Shown piece by piece: positions 24,568 to 32,234 of a DNA stretch of 32,234 nucleotides (positions are counted from its first letter, which is position 1; each line of letters starts with the position of its first letter). Source of the DNA: Chloroflexota bacterium (GTDB taxonomy: Bacteria; Chloroflexota; Anaerolineae; Anaerolineales; E44-bin32); NCBI GenBank assembly GCA_022561385.1, contig JADFRG010000032.1, forward strand, positions 1 to 32,234. Reading direction: 5' to 3'. The notes beneath the pieces were generated by a model, which was given only the letters and a program-made list of their open reading frames with translations, searched no databases and was not told the DNA's origin. The position numbers and the translations under genes are program-made.

Positions 24568-24596
24568 TTGACAGCCCGCGTGGTGCCGCTTATTCT
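24568..24596 (+). promoter_or_regulatory. Promoter giving a leaderless or near-leaderless trpS mRNA
   Basis: TTGACA (24568-24573), exactly 17 bases, TATTCT (24591-24596). The predicted start is at about 24603-24606, and the trpS ATG is at 24606. Confidence 0.72.
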
Positions 24597-24605
24597 TTCA
24601 CCCTC

Positions 24606-25619
24606 ATGATTGAGAAGCAACAGCGGATCCTCACCGGCGATCGGCCCACCGGCAAACTGCACCTCGGACACTACGTGGGGTCGCTCGCAAACCGGCTGCG
24701 GCTTCAGGAAACGTACGAGTGTTTCTTCATCGTCGCGGATCTCCACACTTTGACGACGCGCCCCGAACGTGAACGCATTATTGAGTCAAGCGAATTTGTG
24801 CGGGAGCTGGTCCTCGACTACCTGTCCGTCGGCATCGATCCTGAGAAGTGCACTATTTTCCTGCAGTCCGCCGTGCCGGAGACCTATGAGCTGAACCTTA
24901 TTTTTGAGATGCTGGTAACGGTGCCTCGCCTGGAGCGTCTGCCAAGCTTGAAGGAAATGGCGAAGGCCGAGAACCTGGACGCGATGCCGTTCGGGCTGCT
25001 TGGATATCCTGTGCTGCAGGCGGCCGATATTTTGCTTCCACGAGCCAATCTAGTACCGGTCGGAAAAGACAACGAAGCGCACGTTGAAGTCAGCCGCGAG
25101 ATCGCCCGCAGCTTCAATCGTCAGTACCGCGAGGTCTTTCCTATCCCGGAGGTGCTCGTGGGAGAGGTCCCGACGCTGGTCGGAACGGACGGCCAGAGCA
25201 AGATGAGCAAGTCCCTCGGCAATGCGATCTACCTCTCCGACGATCCGAAGACGGTTGAGAAGAAGGTCATGAAAATGTACACCGACCCCAAGCGGGTGTC
25301 CGCGGACATCCCCGGCACCGTGGAGGGCAACCCGGTATTCATCTACCATGACGCTTTCAATCCGGACACGGCAGAGGTAGAGGACCTCAAACATCGCTAC
25401 CGCAAGGGGAAAGTGGGCGACGTGGAGGTCAAGCGTAAACTTGGTGAGGCATTAAACGGCTTTCTCGAGCCGTTCCGCGAACGCCGAGCAAGCTACAGTC
25501 AGCATCCCACGAAGGTTGATGAAATTCTGGCTGAAGGCACGCGGCGCGCCCGCGGGGTGGCTAAGGAAACCATGGAGAACGTCCGAGACGCCATGGGTTT
25601 GTTCCGGCTGAACCCATAG
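24606..25619 (+). CDS. trpS: Tryptophanyl-tRNA synthetase
   Basis: A 337-aa class I synthetase that charges tRNA-Trp. The HIGH-type motif is [12 protein letters not shown] (H19-L-G-H22) and the KMSKS motif is SKMSKSLGN at 199-203. Tryptophan pocket and dimer elements ([17 protein letters not shown], short form [22 protein letters not shown]) are present. I chose ATG 24606; a TTG at 24555 would add residues upstream of the predicted promoter. There is no Shine-Dalgarno sequence, consistent with a leaderless mRNA. It is followed by the B12-binding gene after 55 bases. Confidence 0.96.
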   Translation: MIEKQQRILTGDRPTGKLHLGHYVGSLANRLRLQETYECFFIVADLHTLTTRPERERIIESSEFVRELVLDYLSVGIDPEKCTIFLQSAVPETYELNLIFEMLVTVPRLERLPSLKEMAKAENLDAMPFGLLGYPVLQAADILLPRANLVPVGKDNEAHVEVSREIARSFNRQYREVFPIPEVLVGEVPTLVGTDGQSKMSKSLGNAIYLSDDPKTVEKKVMKMYTDPKRVSADIPGTVEGNPVFIYHDAFNPDTAEVEDLKHRYRKGKVGDVEVKRKLGEALNGFLEPFRERRASYSQHPTKVDEILAEGTRRARGVAKETMENVRDAMGLFRLNP

Positions 25620-25658
25620 CCGAAACGCGTTTTACGGAGTTCAGGAAGGCCCCTAAGG

Positions 25659-25664
25659 TATACT
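25659..25664 (+). promoter_or_regulatory. Possible -10 element for a leaderless transcript
   Basis: TATACT ends ten bases before the ATG at 25675. No good -35 is seen. No Shine-Dalgarno sequence precedes the ATG, so either a leaderless mRNA or read-through from trpS is possible. Confidence 0.4.
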
Positions 25665-25674
25665 TGGCTGTTCC

Positions 25675-26088
25675 ATGCCAGATACCAAGATTCGGGTCCT
25701 GGTTGCAAAGCCTGGGCTCGACGGCCACGACCGCGGCGCAAAGGTTATCGCACGCGCCCTGCGCGATGCGGGGTTCGAAGTGATCTACACAGGGCTCCGG
25801 CAGACCCCGGAAATGATTGCTGAGGCGGCCCTGCAGGAAGACGTACAAATCGTGGGTTTGTCCGTTCTCTCCGGGGCACACATGACACTGGTTCCGCGTA
25901 TCATGGAATTGCTGAAGAAGCAGGGCCAGGAGTCGGTCAAGGTCATGGTCGGAGGGATCATCCCGGATGTGGATCGGCCAAAGCTTGTAGAACTTGGTGT
26001 GGCCGGTATTTTTGGACCTGGGACAAGCACCACAGAAGTGATCGGGCATTTCGAACGGGCGGTCACCGCCGCTCCAGCAGAGGGCTGA
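25675..26088 (+). CDS. Cobalamin-binding subunit of an acyl-CoA mutase (methylmalonyl-CoA mutase-like)
   Basis: A 137-aa stand-alone B12-binding domain. The DxHxxG motif is D16-G-H18-D-R-G21; His18 is the lower axial ligand of cobalt. GLSVLSGAH and VMVGGIIP follow, as in the small subunit of two-subunit mutases. It serves methylmalonyl-CoA, isobutyryl-CoA or ethylmalonyl-CoA type rearrangements; the large subunit is not in this window. The MeaB-type GTPase starts four bases after the stop, which supports a mutase role. The methylmalonyl form is the commonest, but the substrate is not settled by this subunit. Confidence 0.9.
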   Translation: MPDTKIRVLVAKPGLDGHDRGAKVIARALRDAGFEVIYTGLRQTPEMIAEAALQEDVQIVGLSVLSGAHMTLVPRIMELLKKQGQESVKVMVGGIIPDVDRPKLVELGVAGIFGPGTSTTEVIGHFERAVTAAPAEG

Positions 26089-26092
26089 GCAC

Positions 26093-27031
26093 TTGAAGCT
26101 CGCCGAGCAAGTTCGATCCGGTGAGATACTTGCTCTCTCCCGTCTGCTCACATTAATCGAGAACGACTCCCCAGAAGGCCAGGAAGCGCTAGCAGAGCTG
26201 CATGCTTCGACCGGCCGCGCCCACCTCGTGGGGGTAACCGGCGCCCCGGGTACGGGGAAATCCGTGCTGGTCAACCGCCTTACTCAGCACCTGCGCTCCC
26301 TGGAAAATCCCCCACGGGTAGCAATTGTGGCGGTCGATCCGACCAGCCCCTTCACGGGAGGCGCGATATTGGGCGATCGCATCCGCATGCGCGATCTATC
26401 CGGCGATCCCGGGATATTCATCCGGAGCATGGCCAACCGGGGCGCACTGGGCGGCCTGGCCAGAACGACTTCCCGCATGGTGGACGCGCTGGATGCAGCC
26501 GGGTACTCAATAATTTTGATCGAGACCGTCGGAACTGGACAGGCGGAGGTAGACATCGCACGCGCGGCGCACACCGTCCTGGTTCTCGAAGCGCCTGGCC
26601 TGGGCGATGCGATTCAGGCTCTCAAGGCCGGTCTGCTTGAGATCGCCGATATTCTGGTTGTGAATAAATCGGATCTTCCCGGTGCGAAAAGAACTGCCAG
26701 AACCCTGCGGGCGGCGCTGAAGGCAGGATCGTCCGAGGCGGATTGGAACACTCCCCTGGTGATGACAAATGCTCTGGATGGGGAGGGAATTCCGGAACTT
26801 GCGGCGGCGATCTCAGAGCACCAGATCCACTTACGGCAGACTGGAGGTCGCGGGGAGAAAGATCGTGCGCGTGTGATTGGTGAAATGGAGCGGCTGCTTC
26901 TCTATCGGCTGACCGATCGTTTCAAGGCCGCCCAGATTGACGGCGCCTACGAACGAGCCATCGAGCGGGTCGTGGATCGAGAACTCTCTCCGTTACAAGC
27001 CATTAACGAGCTCCTGAAAAATTCAAGCTGA
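26093..27031 (+). CDS. meaB: MeaB/ArgK-type GTPase, mutase chaperone
   Basis: A 312-aa G3E GTPase that loads and protects the adenosylcobalamin of acyl-CoA mutases. Walker A is GAPGTGKS (50-57). The family signature is VDPTSPFTGGAILGDRIRM (short core SPFTGGAILGDR); switch II region IETVGTGQAEVDIA (usually GVGQSE); base motif NKSD at 191-194. The start is TTG 26093, with AGAGGG eight bases before it inside the previous gene's stop region. It is translationally coupled to the B12 subunit. The Gly-Thr and Gln-Ala variation in switch II is minor. Confidence 0.93.
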   Translation: MKLAEQVRSGEILALSRLLTLIENDSPEGQEALAELHASTGRAHLVGVTGAPGTGKSVLVNRLTQHLRSLENPPRVAIVAVDPTSPFTGGAILGDRIRMRDLSGDPGIFIRSMANRGALGGLARTTSRMVDALDAAGYSIILIETVGTGQAEVDIARAAHTVLVLEAPGLGDAIQALKAGLLEIADILVVNKSDLPGAKRTARTLRAALKAGSSEADWNTPLVMTNALDGEGIPELAAAISEHQIHLRQTGGRGEKDRARVIGEMERLLLYRLTDRFKAAQIDGAYERAIERVVDRELSPLQAINELLKNSS

Positions 27032-27090
27032 TGGGTGGGGAGTCGTTGCCTGGGACAGCCGGCACCGAACCGGAAACGAAGGTGGGGACC

Positions 27091-28041
27091 ATGTACGGAT
27101 ACGGCGAGATCAAGTTGTTCGCAGGATCGGCCAGCAATGATTTGGCCGGCGAAATCGCGGAGTACCTTTCGCTTCCACTCATCGACTACGATCTGATCGA
27201 ATTCGCTAACGAGAACTTGCTGCCGCGACTTCACGGGAGCGTGCGTGGGCAGGACGTGTACTTGGTGCAGTCGCTCAACGCACCCGTGCACCGCAACATC
27301 ATGGAACTCTTGTTAATGATCGATACGCTCAAGCGAGATTCGGCAGGGCGGATCACGGCCGTGATTCCATACATGGCCTATGCGCGTTCGGATAAGAAAG
27401 ATCAGCCGCGTGTTCCCATAGGAGCGCGGCTGCTCGCCGACATGATTGAAGTGGCGGGTGCCGATCGATATATCACGATCGATCTCCACGCGGGCCAGAT
27501 CCAGGGTTTCTTTTCCATTCCGGGCGATGTGATAACCGCATTTCACATTCTCAGCGATTATTTTGTGGGCAAAGATCTGGAGAATGCGGTGGTTGCCACG
27601 GTCGACCTCGGCTTCGCAAAGAAGGGGCGGAACTTTGCGGCCAAGCTTGGTACACCTCTGGCCTTCGTCGAAAAACGCCGTGGGCAGGACGATCCGCGCG
27701 CTAAAGCAATCTCAGTCATCGGCGATGTCGAGGGCTGCAACGTCATATTGGTGGATGATGAAGTGCTGACCGGCGAGTCGGTGGTCGAAGCGGTCCAAAT
27801 CCTGAAAGAACGCGGCGCGCTGGAGATTTACCTATCGTTCGCGCACCCGCTCCTGGTCCCTCCGGCCGTCGACAGTTTCAAGAAACTCCCGCTCAAAGAA
27901 ATCGTGATGACAAACACGGTGGATATCCCAGCCGAGAAACGGCTCGATAACATGACCATCCTCTCCGTTGCGCCGCTGCTGGGCGAGGTGATCCGGCGGG
28001 CACACGAGGGGCGATCGGTCGGAGAGCTCTTCAACGAATGA
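27091..28041 (+). CDS. prs: Divergent ribose-phosphate pyrophosphokinase homologue
   Basis: A 316-aa protein. PRPP synthetases transfer pyrophosphate from ATP to ribose 5-phosphate. Conserved parts are LFAGSASNDLA, QSLNAPVHRNIMELLLMID, YARSDKKDQPRVPIGARLLADM (short cores SAPVN-like NAPVH; SDKKD), and ITIDLHAGQIQGFF. The ribose-phosphate loop is VDDEVLTGES, where the family has VDDxxDTxGT: the third Asp is Leu and Gly-Thr is Glu-Ser. So the overall fold is sure, but the substrate or activity may have changed. I chose ATG 27091, with GGTGG six bases upstream; ATG 27031 overlaps the meaB stop (TGATG) but has no ribosome site and adds 20 non-family residues. Confidence 0.83.
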   Translation: MYGYGEIKLFAGSASNDLAGEIAEYLSLPLIDYDLIEFANENLLPRLHGSVRGQDVYLVQSLNAPVHRNIMELLLMIDTLKRDSAGRITAVIPYMAYARSDKKDQPRVPIGARLLADMIEVAGADRYITIDLHAGQIQGFFSIPGDVITAFHILSDYFVGKDLENAVVATVDLGFAKKGRNFAAKLGTPLAFVEKRRGQDDPRAKAISVIGDVEGCNVILVDDEVLTGESVVEAVQILKERGALEIYLSFAHPLLVPPAVDSFKKLPLKEIVMTNTVDIPAEKRLDNMTILSVAPLLGEVIRRAHEGRSVGELFNE

Positions 28042-28096
28042 CTGAGAATCCGCCGGCCCAAGGCCGAGCTCGTCGTGAGCCGCCTGGAGCCCAGTA

Positions 28097-28984
28097 ATGA
28101 GCGAGACAGAAGCGGAGTTCAAGACCGCGGAGGCGGGTGGAGAGGGCACCCCGGCCGCGGGGACTCGAGTCCGGCGAACGGTTCCTTGGCGCAGCGCGTG
28201 GGAGGTGGTGAAGGAAACAGCGGACCGCGTGGATCGGCTCGAAGTCCCATTACGGGCGGCTGCCGCGGCCTATTACGGGCTGTTGGCCCTGTTCCCACTG
28301 CTCTTATTCTTGATTTCACTGGGCGGTGTTTTACTCTCAAGGGTCGAGGTTCGGTCGGCGCTGGACGAGTTCTTGATCCGGGCCATCCCGGCGCCGGAGG
28401 CGCTTGAGTTCGTGCAGCAGACCGTCACCCAGACCCTGGCCAACCGCGGCTCGGTCGGAGTGATCAGCCTGCTTGTGCTTCTGTGGTCCGCTTCGACTCT
28501 GTTTGCTAATTTAGAAGCAAGTCTCAACGTGATCTGGGATGTGCCGCGCCGGATGGTCTGGCACCGGCGCCTCCTGGGCATTCTGGCCGTGATGGTCCTG
28601 GCCGGATTATTTATTCTCACCATCGCTCTCAGCACCCTTCAAGCCATCCCGCTCCCGGAAGGGACCTCTCTGTTGGAGGATCTCGATCTCTGGATCACCA
28701 TTGTTGTAGCCACCCTATTCTTCTGGCTCATCTATCGCTGGCTCCCGAACGCCAAGGTTCCCGCCCTTCCGACACTGGCAGGCGCTGCTTTGGCGGGAGT
28801 GGCATGGGTGGCGGCCCAAGCCGCGTTTCGCTGGTACCTCACATCGGGGCTTTCCAACCTGGGCGCGGTCTACGGAACGCTGACCTCGCTCATCGGCCTC
28901 ATCCTGTGGGCCTTTGTGACCGGTCTGATCCTGTACGTTGGGGCAGTTTTTAGCGTCGTTCTGCAGCAGCGTTATTGGAAGTGA
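28097..28984 (+). CDS. YihY/BrkB-family inner membrane protein
   Basis: A 295-aa protein with about six hydrophobic segments: AAAAYYGLLALFPLLLFLISL near 56-75, then GVISLLVLLWSASTLFANLEASLNVIW (short core WSASTLFANL), LLGILAVMVLAGLFILTIALS, LWITIVVATLFFWLIYRWLP, and a C-terminal pair. A-A-Y-Y-G-L-x-A-L-F-P-L and W-x-x-S-x-x-F-x-x-L-x-x-x-L-N are the family marks. Function in the family is poorly known; the old ribonuclease BN name is wrong. The ATG is at 28097 with GGAG upstream. The amidohydrolase starts one base after the stop. Confidence 0.88.
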   Translation: MSETEAEFKTAEAGGEGTPAAGTRVRRTVPWRSAWEVVKETADRVDRLEVPLRAAAAAYYGLLALFPLLLFLISLGGVLLSRVEVRSALDEFLIRAIPAPEALEFVQQTVTQTLANRGSVGVISLLVLLWSASTLFANLEASLNVIWDVPRRMVWHRRLLGILAVMVLAGLFILTIALSTLQAIPLPEGTSLLEDLDLWITIVVATLFFWLIYRWLPNAKVPALPTLAGAALAGVAWVAAQAAFRWYLTSGLSNLGAVYGTLTSLIGLILWAFVTGLILYVGAVFSVVLQQRYWK

Positions 28985-28985
28985 G

Positions 28986-30374
28986 ATGACGACACTACTG
29001 TTGCGAGATGCCGAAATTCTGCTGACGATGGGCGAGCCCCCAGGCCAGATCGCGGGTGGAGGGCTGTTCATTCGAGACAACGTGATCGAGGCCGCCGGCC
29101 CCTCGGATGAGTTGCCCCAGGAGGCGGATGAGGAGATCGACGCCCGCGGCATGGTCGTGCTGCCCGGCCTCATCAATACCCACCATCATTTGTATCAGAC
29201 CCTGACGCGCGCCCTCCCCGGCGCCCAGGACGTGGAGTTGTTTGATTGGCTTACGCGCCTATACCCCGTGTGGGGAGAGATGAACGACGAAGCAGTGTAC
29301 ACGTCTTCGATAATTGGCATGGCCGAACTTGTGCTCAGCGGGTGCACAACTTCCACCGACCACCTTTATATTTATCCCAATGACAGCACGCTGGATTCGA
29401 CGATCCGCGCCGCGCAAGAAATAGGCCTGCGCTTCCATCCCACTCGAGGTTCCATGAGCCTGGGCAAGTCTAAAGGTGGACTGCCCCCGGATCATCTGGT
29501 GGAGGGCGAAGACCAGATTCTGGCCGACAGCCGCCGCGTGATCGAGCAGTATCACGACCCCAAGCGCTACTCGATGCTGCGCGTGGGCCTGGCGCCCTGT
29601 TCTCCGTTTTCCGTCTCCGGCGATCTCATGCGAAAGACGGCGGAATTAGCGCGCGCCTCGGAAAAGGTCATGCTTCACACGCATGTGGCGGAGACCGCCG
29701 ATGAGGAGACCTTCTGCCTGGAAAAGTTTGGAGCGCGACCGGCCGAGTACATGCGTCAGTTGGGTTGGGTAGGCCCGGATGTATGGTGGGCGCATGCTAT
29801 CCACCTCAACGATGACGAGATCCAAATGCTGGCAGATACCGGGACTGGAGTTGCGCATTGTCCTACGTCCAACATGCGCCTGGGAGCCGGCATTGCCAAG
29901 GTGCGGCAGATGCGAGAGGCGGGGGTCAATGTAGGAATCGCGGTGGATGGCTCCGCCTCCAACGATGGAAACGATCTGCTTCTCGAAACTCGCATGGCGC
30001 TCCTTTTGCAGAGAGTGCAGGGAGGAGCATCGGCCTTCGGAGTGATGGAGGCGCTCGAGCTGGCAACCCTGGGTTCGGCGGCCGTCATCGGTCGCGACGA
30101 TTTGGGAAAACTAGCCCCAGGGATGGCGGCGGATTTTATAGGGATCAAAACCGATCGCCTGGCGATGGCTGGGGGCGCAGTTCACGATCCTGTGGCCTCC
30201 CTGCTGCTGTGTGCAGGAAAGCAAGTCGACCTTTCTGTCATCAACGGACGGGTGGTGGTGACGGGGGGCCAACTAAGAGACATCGATTTAGAAGGCGTGA
30301 TCGCGGTACACAACAAGCTGGCCGGAGCCATGTCGGCTAAACACCCTCTTCCGGAGGATCGGAGGAACGAATGA
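28986..30374 (+). CDS. 8-oxoguanine deaminase-like amidohydrolase (ATZ/TRZ family)
   Basis: A 462-aa metal-dependent deaminase. Metal ligands are seen as H66 and H68 in NTHHHLYQTLTRALPG (short core THHHLYQTL), H231/H233 in HTHVAE, H270 in WWAHAIHL and D321 in VDGSASND. THHHLYQTLTRA, ELFDWLTRLYPVW and SGCTTSTDH are typical of the 8-oxoguanine deaminase branch, which removes the amino group of oxidised guanine to give urate. Other members (atrazine and related triazine hydrolases) share the fold, so the substrate is probable, not certain. I chose ATG 28986 over an in-frame ATG at 28938 inside the membrane protein gene. The stop overlaps the next start by four bases. Confidence 0.88.
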   Translation: MTTLLLRDAEILLTMGEPPGQIAGGGLFIRDNVIEAAGPSDELPQEADEEIDARGMVVLPGLINTHHHLYQTLTRALPGAQDVELFDWLTRLYPVWGEMNDEAVYTSSIIGMAELVLSGCTTSTDHLYIYPNDSTLDSTIRAAQEIGLRFHPTRGSMSLGKSKGGLPPDHLVEGEDQILADSRRVIEQYHDPKRYSMLRVGLAPCSPFSVSGDLMRKTAELARASEKVMLHTHVAETADEETFCLEKFGARPAEYMRQLGWVGPDVWWAHAIHLNDDEIQMLADTGTGVAHCPTSNMRLGAGIAKVRQMREAGVNVGIAVDGSASNDGNDLLLETRMALLLQRVQGGASAFGVMEALELATLGSAAVIGRDDLGKLAPGMAADFIGIKTDRLAMAGGAVHDPVASLLLCAGKQVDLSVINGRVVVTGGQLRDIDLEGVIAVHNKLAGAMSAKHPLPEDRRNE

Positions 30375-30685
30375 GCAACCAAAGTGAACGTGCGGCAGAG
30401 CTCTTGAAGTCCGCGCGCGCGCCCCGCTGGCTCGGCCTGGCAGGCTTCGGAATCATCCTGATAGCTTTCGCCGCCAGCGTTATCAACGCGCTGTTGTCAG
30501 AACCGAATACGTTTATAGGCAGAATCCTGATGCCCTTCATCTTCGTAGGCCTGGCGAGTCTGCTTTACCACATCGGTCAGCACGTGCACGCAATGCACGC
30601 AAACGCACTTCGAATGATCGCCATGGATCAGGACCCGTCGAAGAAGCAGTCCGAGCATTCCATGGGTCAATCAGACCAAAGATAA
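30371..30685 (+). CDS. Small two-helix membrane protein, unknown function
   Basis: A 104-aa protein. Two hydrophobic segments: about 20-41 (WLGLAGFGIILIAFAASVI) and about 49-68 (IGRILMPFIFVGLASLLYHI). Its ATG overlaps the amidohydrolase stop (ATGA), so it is coupled to it. The C-terminus is polar, with several His and Met (GQHVHAMHANALRM). No family recognised. Confidence 0.72.
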   Translation: MSNQSERAAELLKSARAPRWLGLAGFGIILIAFAASVINALLSEPNTFIGRILMPFIFVGLASLLYHIGQHVHAMHANALRMIAMDQDPSKKQSEHSMGQSDQR

Positions 30686-30884
30686 TCGCCATTGGCCGAC
30701 CGTCCTGCCCCTCGCAGCGGCCCAACTTATGTCATGTTCGACGCCAGAGCGAGCGTAGAGCTTATTTCGCCACAGGGAAAACTATGCGCCATTTTTGTGG
30801 CCAGTTCTTGGCTTCAAAGCTAAGTTCGCGGCCGCGGAGGGTCGGCGCTTCAGCCTCGCGGTCCGCGGGCCGCAAAAGGACAAA

Positions 30885-31565
30885 ATGAAGGATCGCCGCA
30901 GCCTGGCCGGACAGGACACGAGCCTCAAGTACCTATTCAGCGCGGGGGCTTTTGTGCTCGCAGCTGGGGTAGGGATCTATGTTGGCTGGCGGCTTTTCGT
31001 GGCACCGGACGCGAGCGAGACGGAAGTGCCCGTTCAATTGGAGATTTCGGCCGTCGCCGATCGAGCCGTCTCACGGTCGGTGCCAGTTCAGAGCACGGGC
31101 ACGCCCTCCTCCACGCTTGGTGGAGCCGTTCGTGTGGGCAGCCCAGCCCCCGAGTTCACGCTGCCAGACATGGAAGGCGAGCCAAGATCGCTCAGCGATT
31201 ATTTGGGACAGGCGGTTGTGATCAATTTTTGGGCCACCTGGTGCGCGCCATGCCGAGAAGAGATGCCCGCGCTTCAATCAGCGTATGACAAGTTTGGCGA
31301 AGAAGGCTTCGTGGTCCTGGCCGTCAACATGACGCAGGACGACCATCCTGAATTGATCCCGCTTTACCTGGACGAGCTGGGTCTTACCTTTCCGGTCCTG
31401 CTGGACAGCAGTGGGGAGGCCTCCAACTCGTTGTATCGAATCATCGGCCTGCCCACCTCGTTATTCATAGGGCGGGACGGGATCATCCGCGAGATTTTCA
31501 TAGGTGCGATCCCGCTCGATCTCTTGGATTCCAAGGTTAAGGATCTGTTGGCGGAAGCTCCCTGA
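30885..31565 (+). CDS. TlpA/ResA-like membrane-anchored thioredoxin
   Basis: A 226-aa protein. A signal-anchor helix lies at about 17-40; then an about 45-residue linker, then a TlpA/AhpC-type domain from about 85 (VGSPAPEFTLPDMEG, in short SPAPEFTLPD). The active site is W119-C120-A-P-C123 (NFWATWCAPCREEMPAL), typical of extracytoplasmic reductases for cytochrome c maturation. The cis-Pro is in GLPTSLFIG. I chose ATG 30885 with AAAGGA four bases upstream; an in-frame GTG at 30795 is an unlikely longer start. No cytochrome c genes lie nearby, so the partner is unknown. Confidence 0.88.
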   Translation: MKDRRSLAGQDTSLKYLFSAGAFVLAAGVGIYVGWRLFVAPDASETEVPVQLEISAVADRAVSRSVPVQSTGTPSSTLGGAVRVGSPAPEFTLPDMEGEPRSLSDYLGQAVVINFWATWCAPCREEMPALQSAYDKFGEEGFVVLAVNMTQDDHPELIPLYLDELGLTFPVLLDSSGEASNSLYRIIGLPTSLFIGRDGIIREIFIGAIPLDLLDSKVKDLLAEAP

Positions 31566-31576
31566 CCGGGCAGCAG

Positions 31577-31861
31577 CTATTTAACCGGCCAGATTTTCCC
31601 GCCTTTTTCCTTGATGGACTCCGAGGAGTTCGCATTGTCCTCATGCGCGTGAGGACGGAGCATGATTAGTTGCCCACCAAGCAATTGAATCCGGTCCGCA
31701 TTTCCAACGATCCCGGAGTTCTGAGCGGCCACCAACGGTACCGTGTAGTAGGTGCCCTCGTGATTAAAGGTCACTCCTTCTTGAGCATGCGAACCCTCGT
31801 GTGTATGTTCGTGGTCATGGTGCGTGTGTTCATAGTCATGGTGATGGTGACCGTTACCCAT
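31577..31861 (-). CDS. Small His-rich protein, possible metal binder
   Basis: A 94-aa protein with AGGAG eight bases before the ATG, a convincing start. The first 25 residues hold eleven or more His with Asp/Glu (HHHHDYEHTHHDHEH, then THEGSH), and more His occurs near the C-terminus (RPHAHEDN). His-rich tails of this type bind Ni, Zn or Cu in SlyD, HypB and transport chaperones. The middle (EGTYYTVPLVAAQNS, LLGGQLIML) matches no family I know. It converges on the TlpA-like gene, 11 bases apart. Confidence 0.7.
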   Translation of the reverse strand: MGNGHHHHDYEHTHHDHEHTHEGSHAQEGVTFNHEGTYYTVPLVAAQNSGIVGNADRIQLLGGQLIMLRPHAHEDNANSSESIKEKGGKIWPVK

Positions 31862-32170
31862 ACCAATTCTCCTCGACGAGGGCGTTCCGGACTTCGGCCC
31901 TAAGTGTAAGTTCCTCGCGCGCGTACGGGACGCCTGAGCAAGAATTCGACTCAGGGTCCAGTATCCGTTCTCGCCGTTGTAAGCTGGCCTACGCTCTGTG
32001 ACGCTCCATGATGGACCTTTGGTTCATTGATTTGCCCCTGCGGGAGGAAGTATGCTTGCAATCAGAATTTTCATTTAATAGGGACCTGCTACCCATCCAC
32101 CCTTGGTGCGCTTCAGCCTAAGCGGAATTGGGTAGTTTGCGGAGATGCGTCGGTGGACCCCTTATCTTCG
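31862..32170. other. Intergenic stretch without a recognised gene
   Basis: About 300 bases without a coding frame that shows family resemblance. A plausible plus-strand promoter, TTGATT (32027-32032), 18 bases, TATGCT (32051-32056), would read toward the partial frame at the right edge. No tRNA, repeat or terminator was seen. Confidence 0.45.
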
Positions 32171-32234
32171 ATGGAAAGTGGTGTAAATATGGACGACCTG
32201 GCTCTCGTGGAATCAGAAAACATCGAAGACTCCA
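32171..32234 (+). CDS. Possible 5' end of a gene cut by the window edge
   Basis: Two in-frame ATGs (32171 and 32189) open a frame to the end, reading M-D-D-L-A-L-V-E-S-E-N-I-E-D from the second. GGAAAG at 32173-32178 gives the second ATG an acceptable ribosome site. Only about 20 codons are visible, so the product cannot be named and the call is weak. Confidence 0.35.
   Translation, partial: MESGVNMDDLALVESENIEDS

Overview
The window looks like chromosomal DNA of a moderately GC-rich bacterium, most probably a member of the Chloroflexota (Anaerolineae-like). This is an inference from several features together: secreted proteins with long Thr/Pro linkers, cohesin and dockerin modules, an HrcA/CIRCE-controlled hrcA-grpE-dnaK-dnaJ-prmA operon, an archaeal/eukaryotic-type prolyl-tRNA synthetase, a SAM-I riboswitch before metK, and a stand-alone B12-binding subunit next to a MeaB-type GTPase. 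No rRNA or tRNA gene was found that would fix the phylum.

Layout. (1) 1-5919 is an accessory cell-surface locus. It holds a SpoIID-LamG-dockerin protein (5' end outside the window), a secreted membrane-anchored cohesin protein, and a convergent M23 peptidase-LamG-dockerin protein. This is the most interesting part: two enzymes predicted to act on peptidoglycan carry dockerins with the same recognition residues, and the only cohesin lies between them on a membrane anchor. (2) 6092-7703 holds metK under a SAM-I riboswitch with an attenuator, followed by a structured, terminated RNA segment. (3) 7793-17948 is mostly housekeeping: an APH-like kinase, proS, a helical-repeat unknown, rpsO, pnp, an AI-2E-family permease, a small unknown, a phosphoribosyltransferase, and an S1-S21-IF1 translation cluster behind a consensus sigma-70 promoter. 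(4) 18003-23878 (minus strand) is the heat-shock operon hrcA-grpE-dnaK-dnaJ-prmA, with a perfect CIRCE operator. Tandem repeats start at the stop codons of both hrcA and prmA. (5) 23954-28041 (plus strand) holds a thioredoxin with an unusual CHPC active site, trpS, a B12-binding mutase subunit, meaB and a divergent PRPP synthetase homologue. At least two of these genes seem to be transcribed without a leader. (6) 28097-31565 holds a YihY/BrkB membrane protein, an 8-oxoguanine deaminase-like amidohydrolase, a small membrane protein (these three tightly packed) and a TlpA/ResA-like thioredoxin. (7) 31577-31861 (minus) encodes a small His-rich protein. The last 370 bases are almost empty, with a possible gene start at the right edge.

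How the genes work together. The surface locus probably forms a cohesin-dockerin complex that holds wall-active enzymes at the membrane. The rest is core metabolism and protein synthesis or folding: S-adenosylmethionine supply with feedback control, tRNA charging (Pro, Trp), ribosomal proteins and RNA turnover (rpsO-pnp), chaperones, B12-dependent acyl-CoA mutase activation, nucleotide metabolism and thiol redox. A palindromic repeat around ATTGCGAGGAGC occurs twice and is probably a dispersed genomic repeat.
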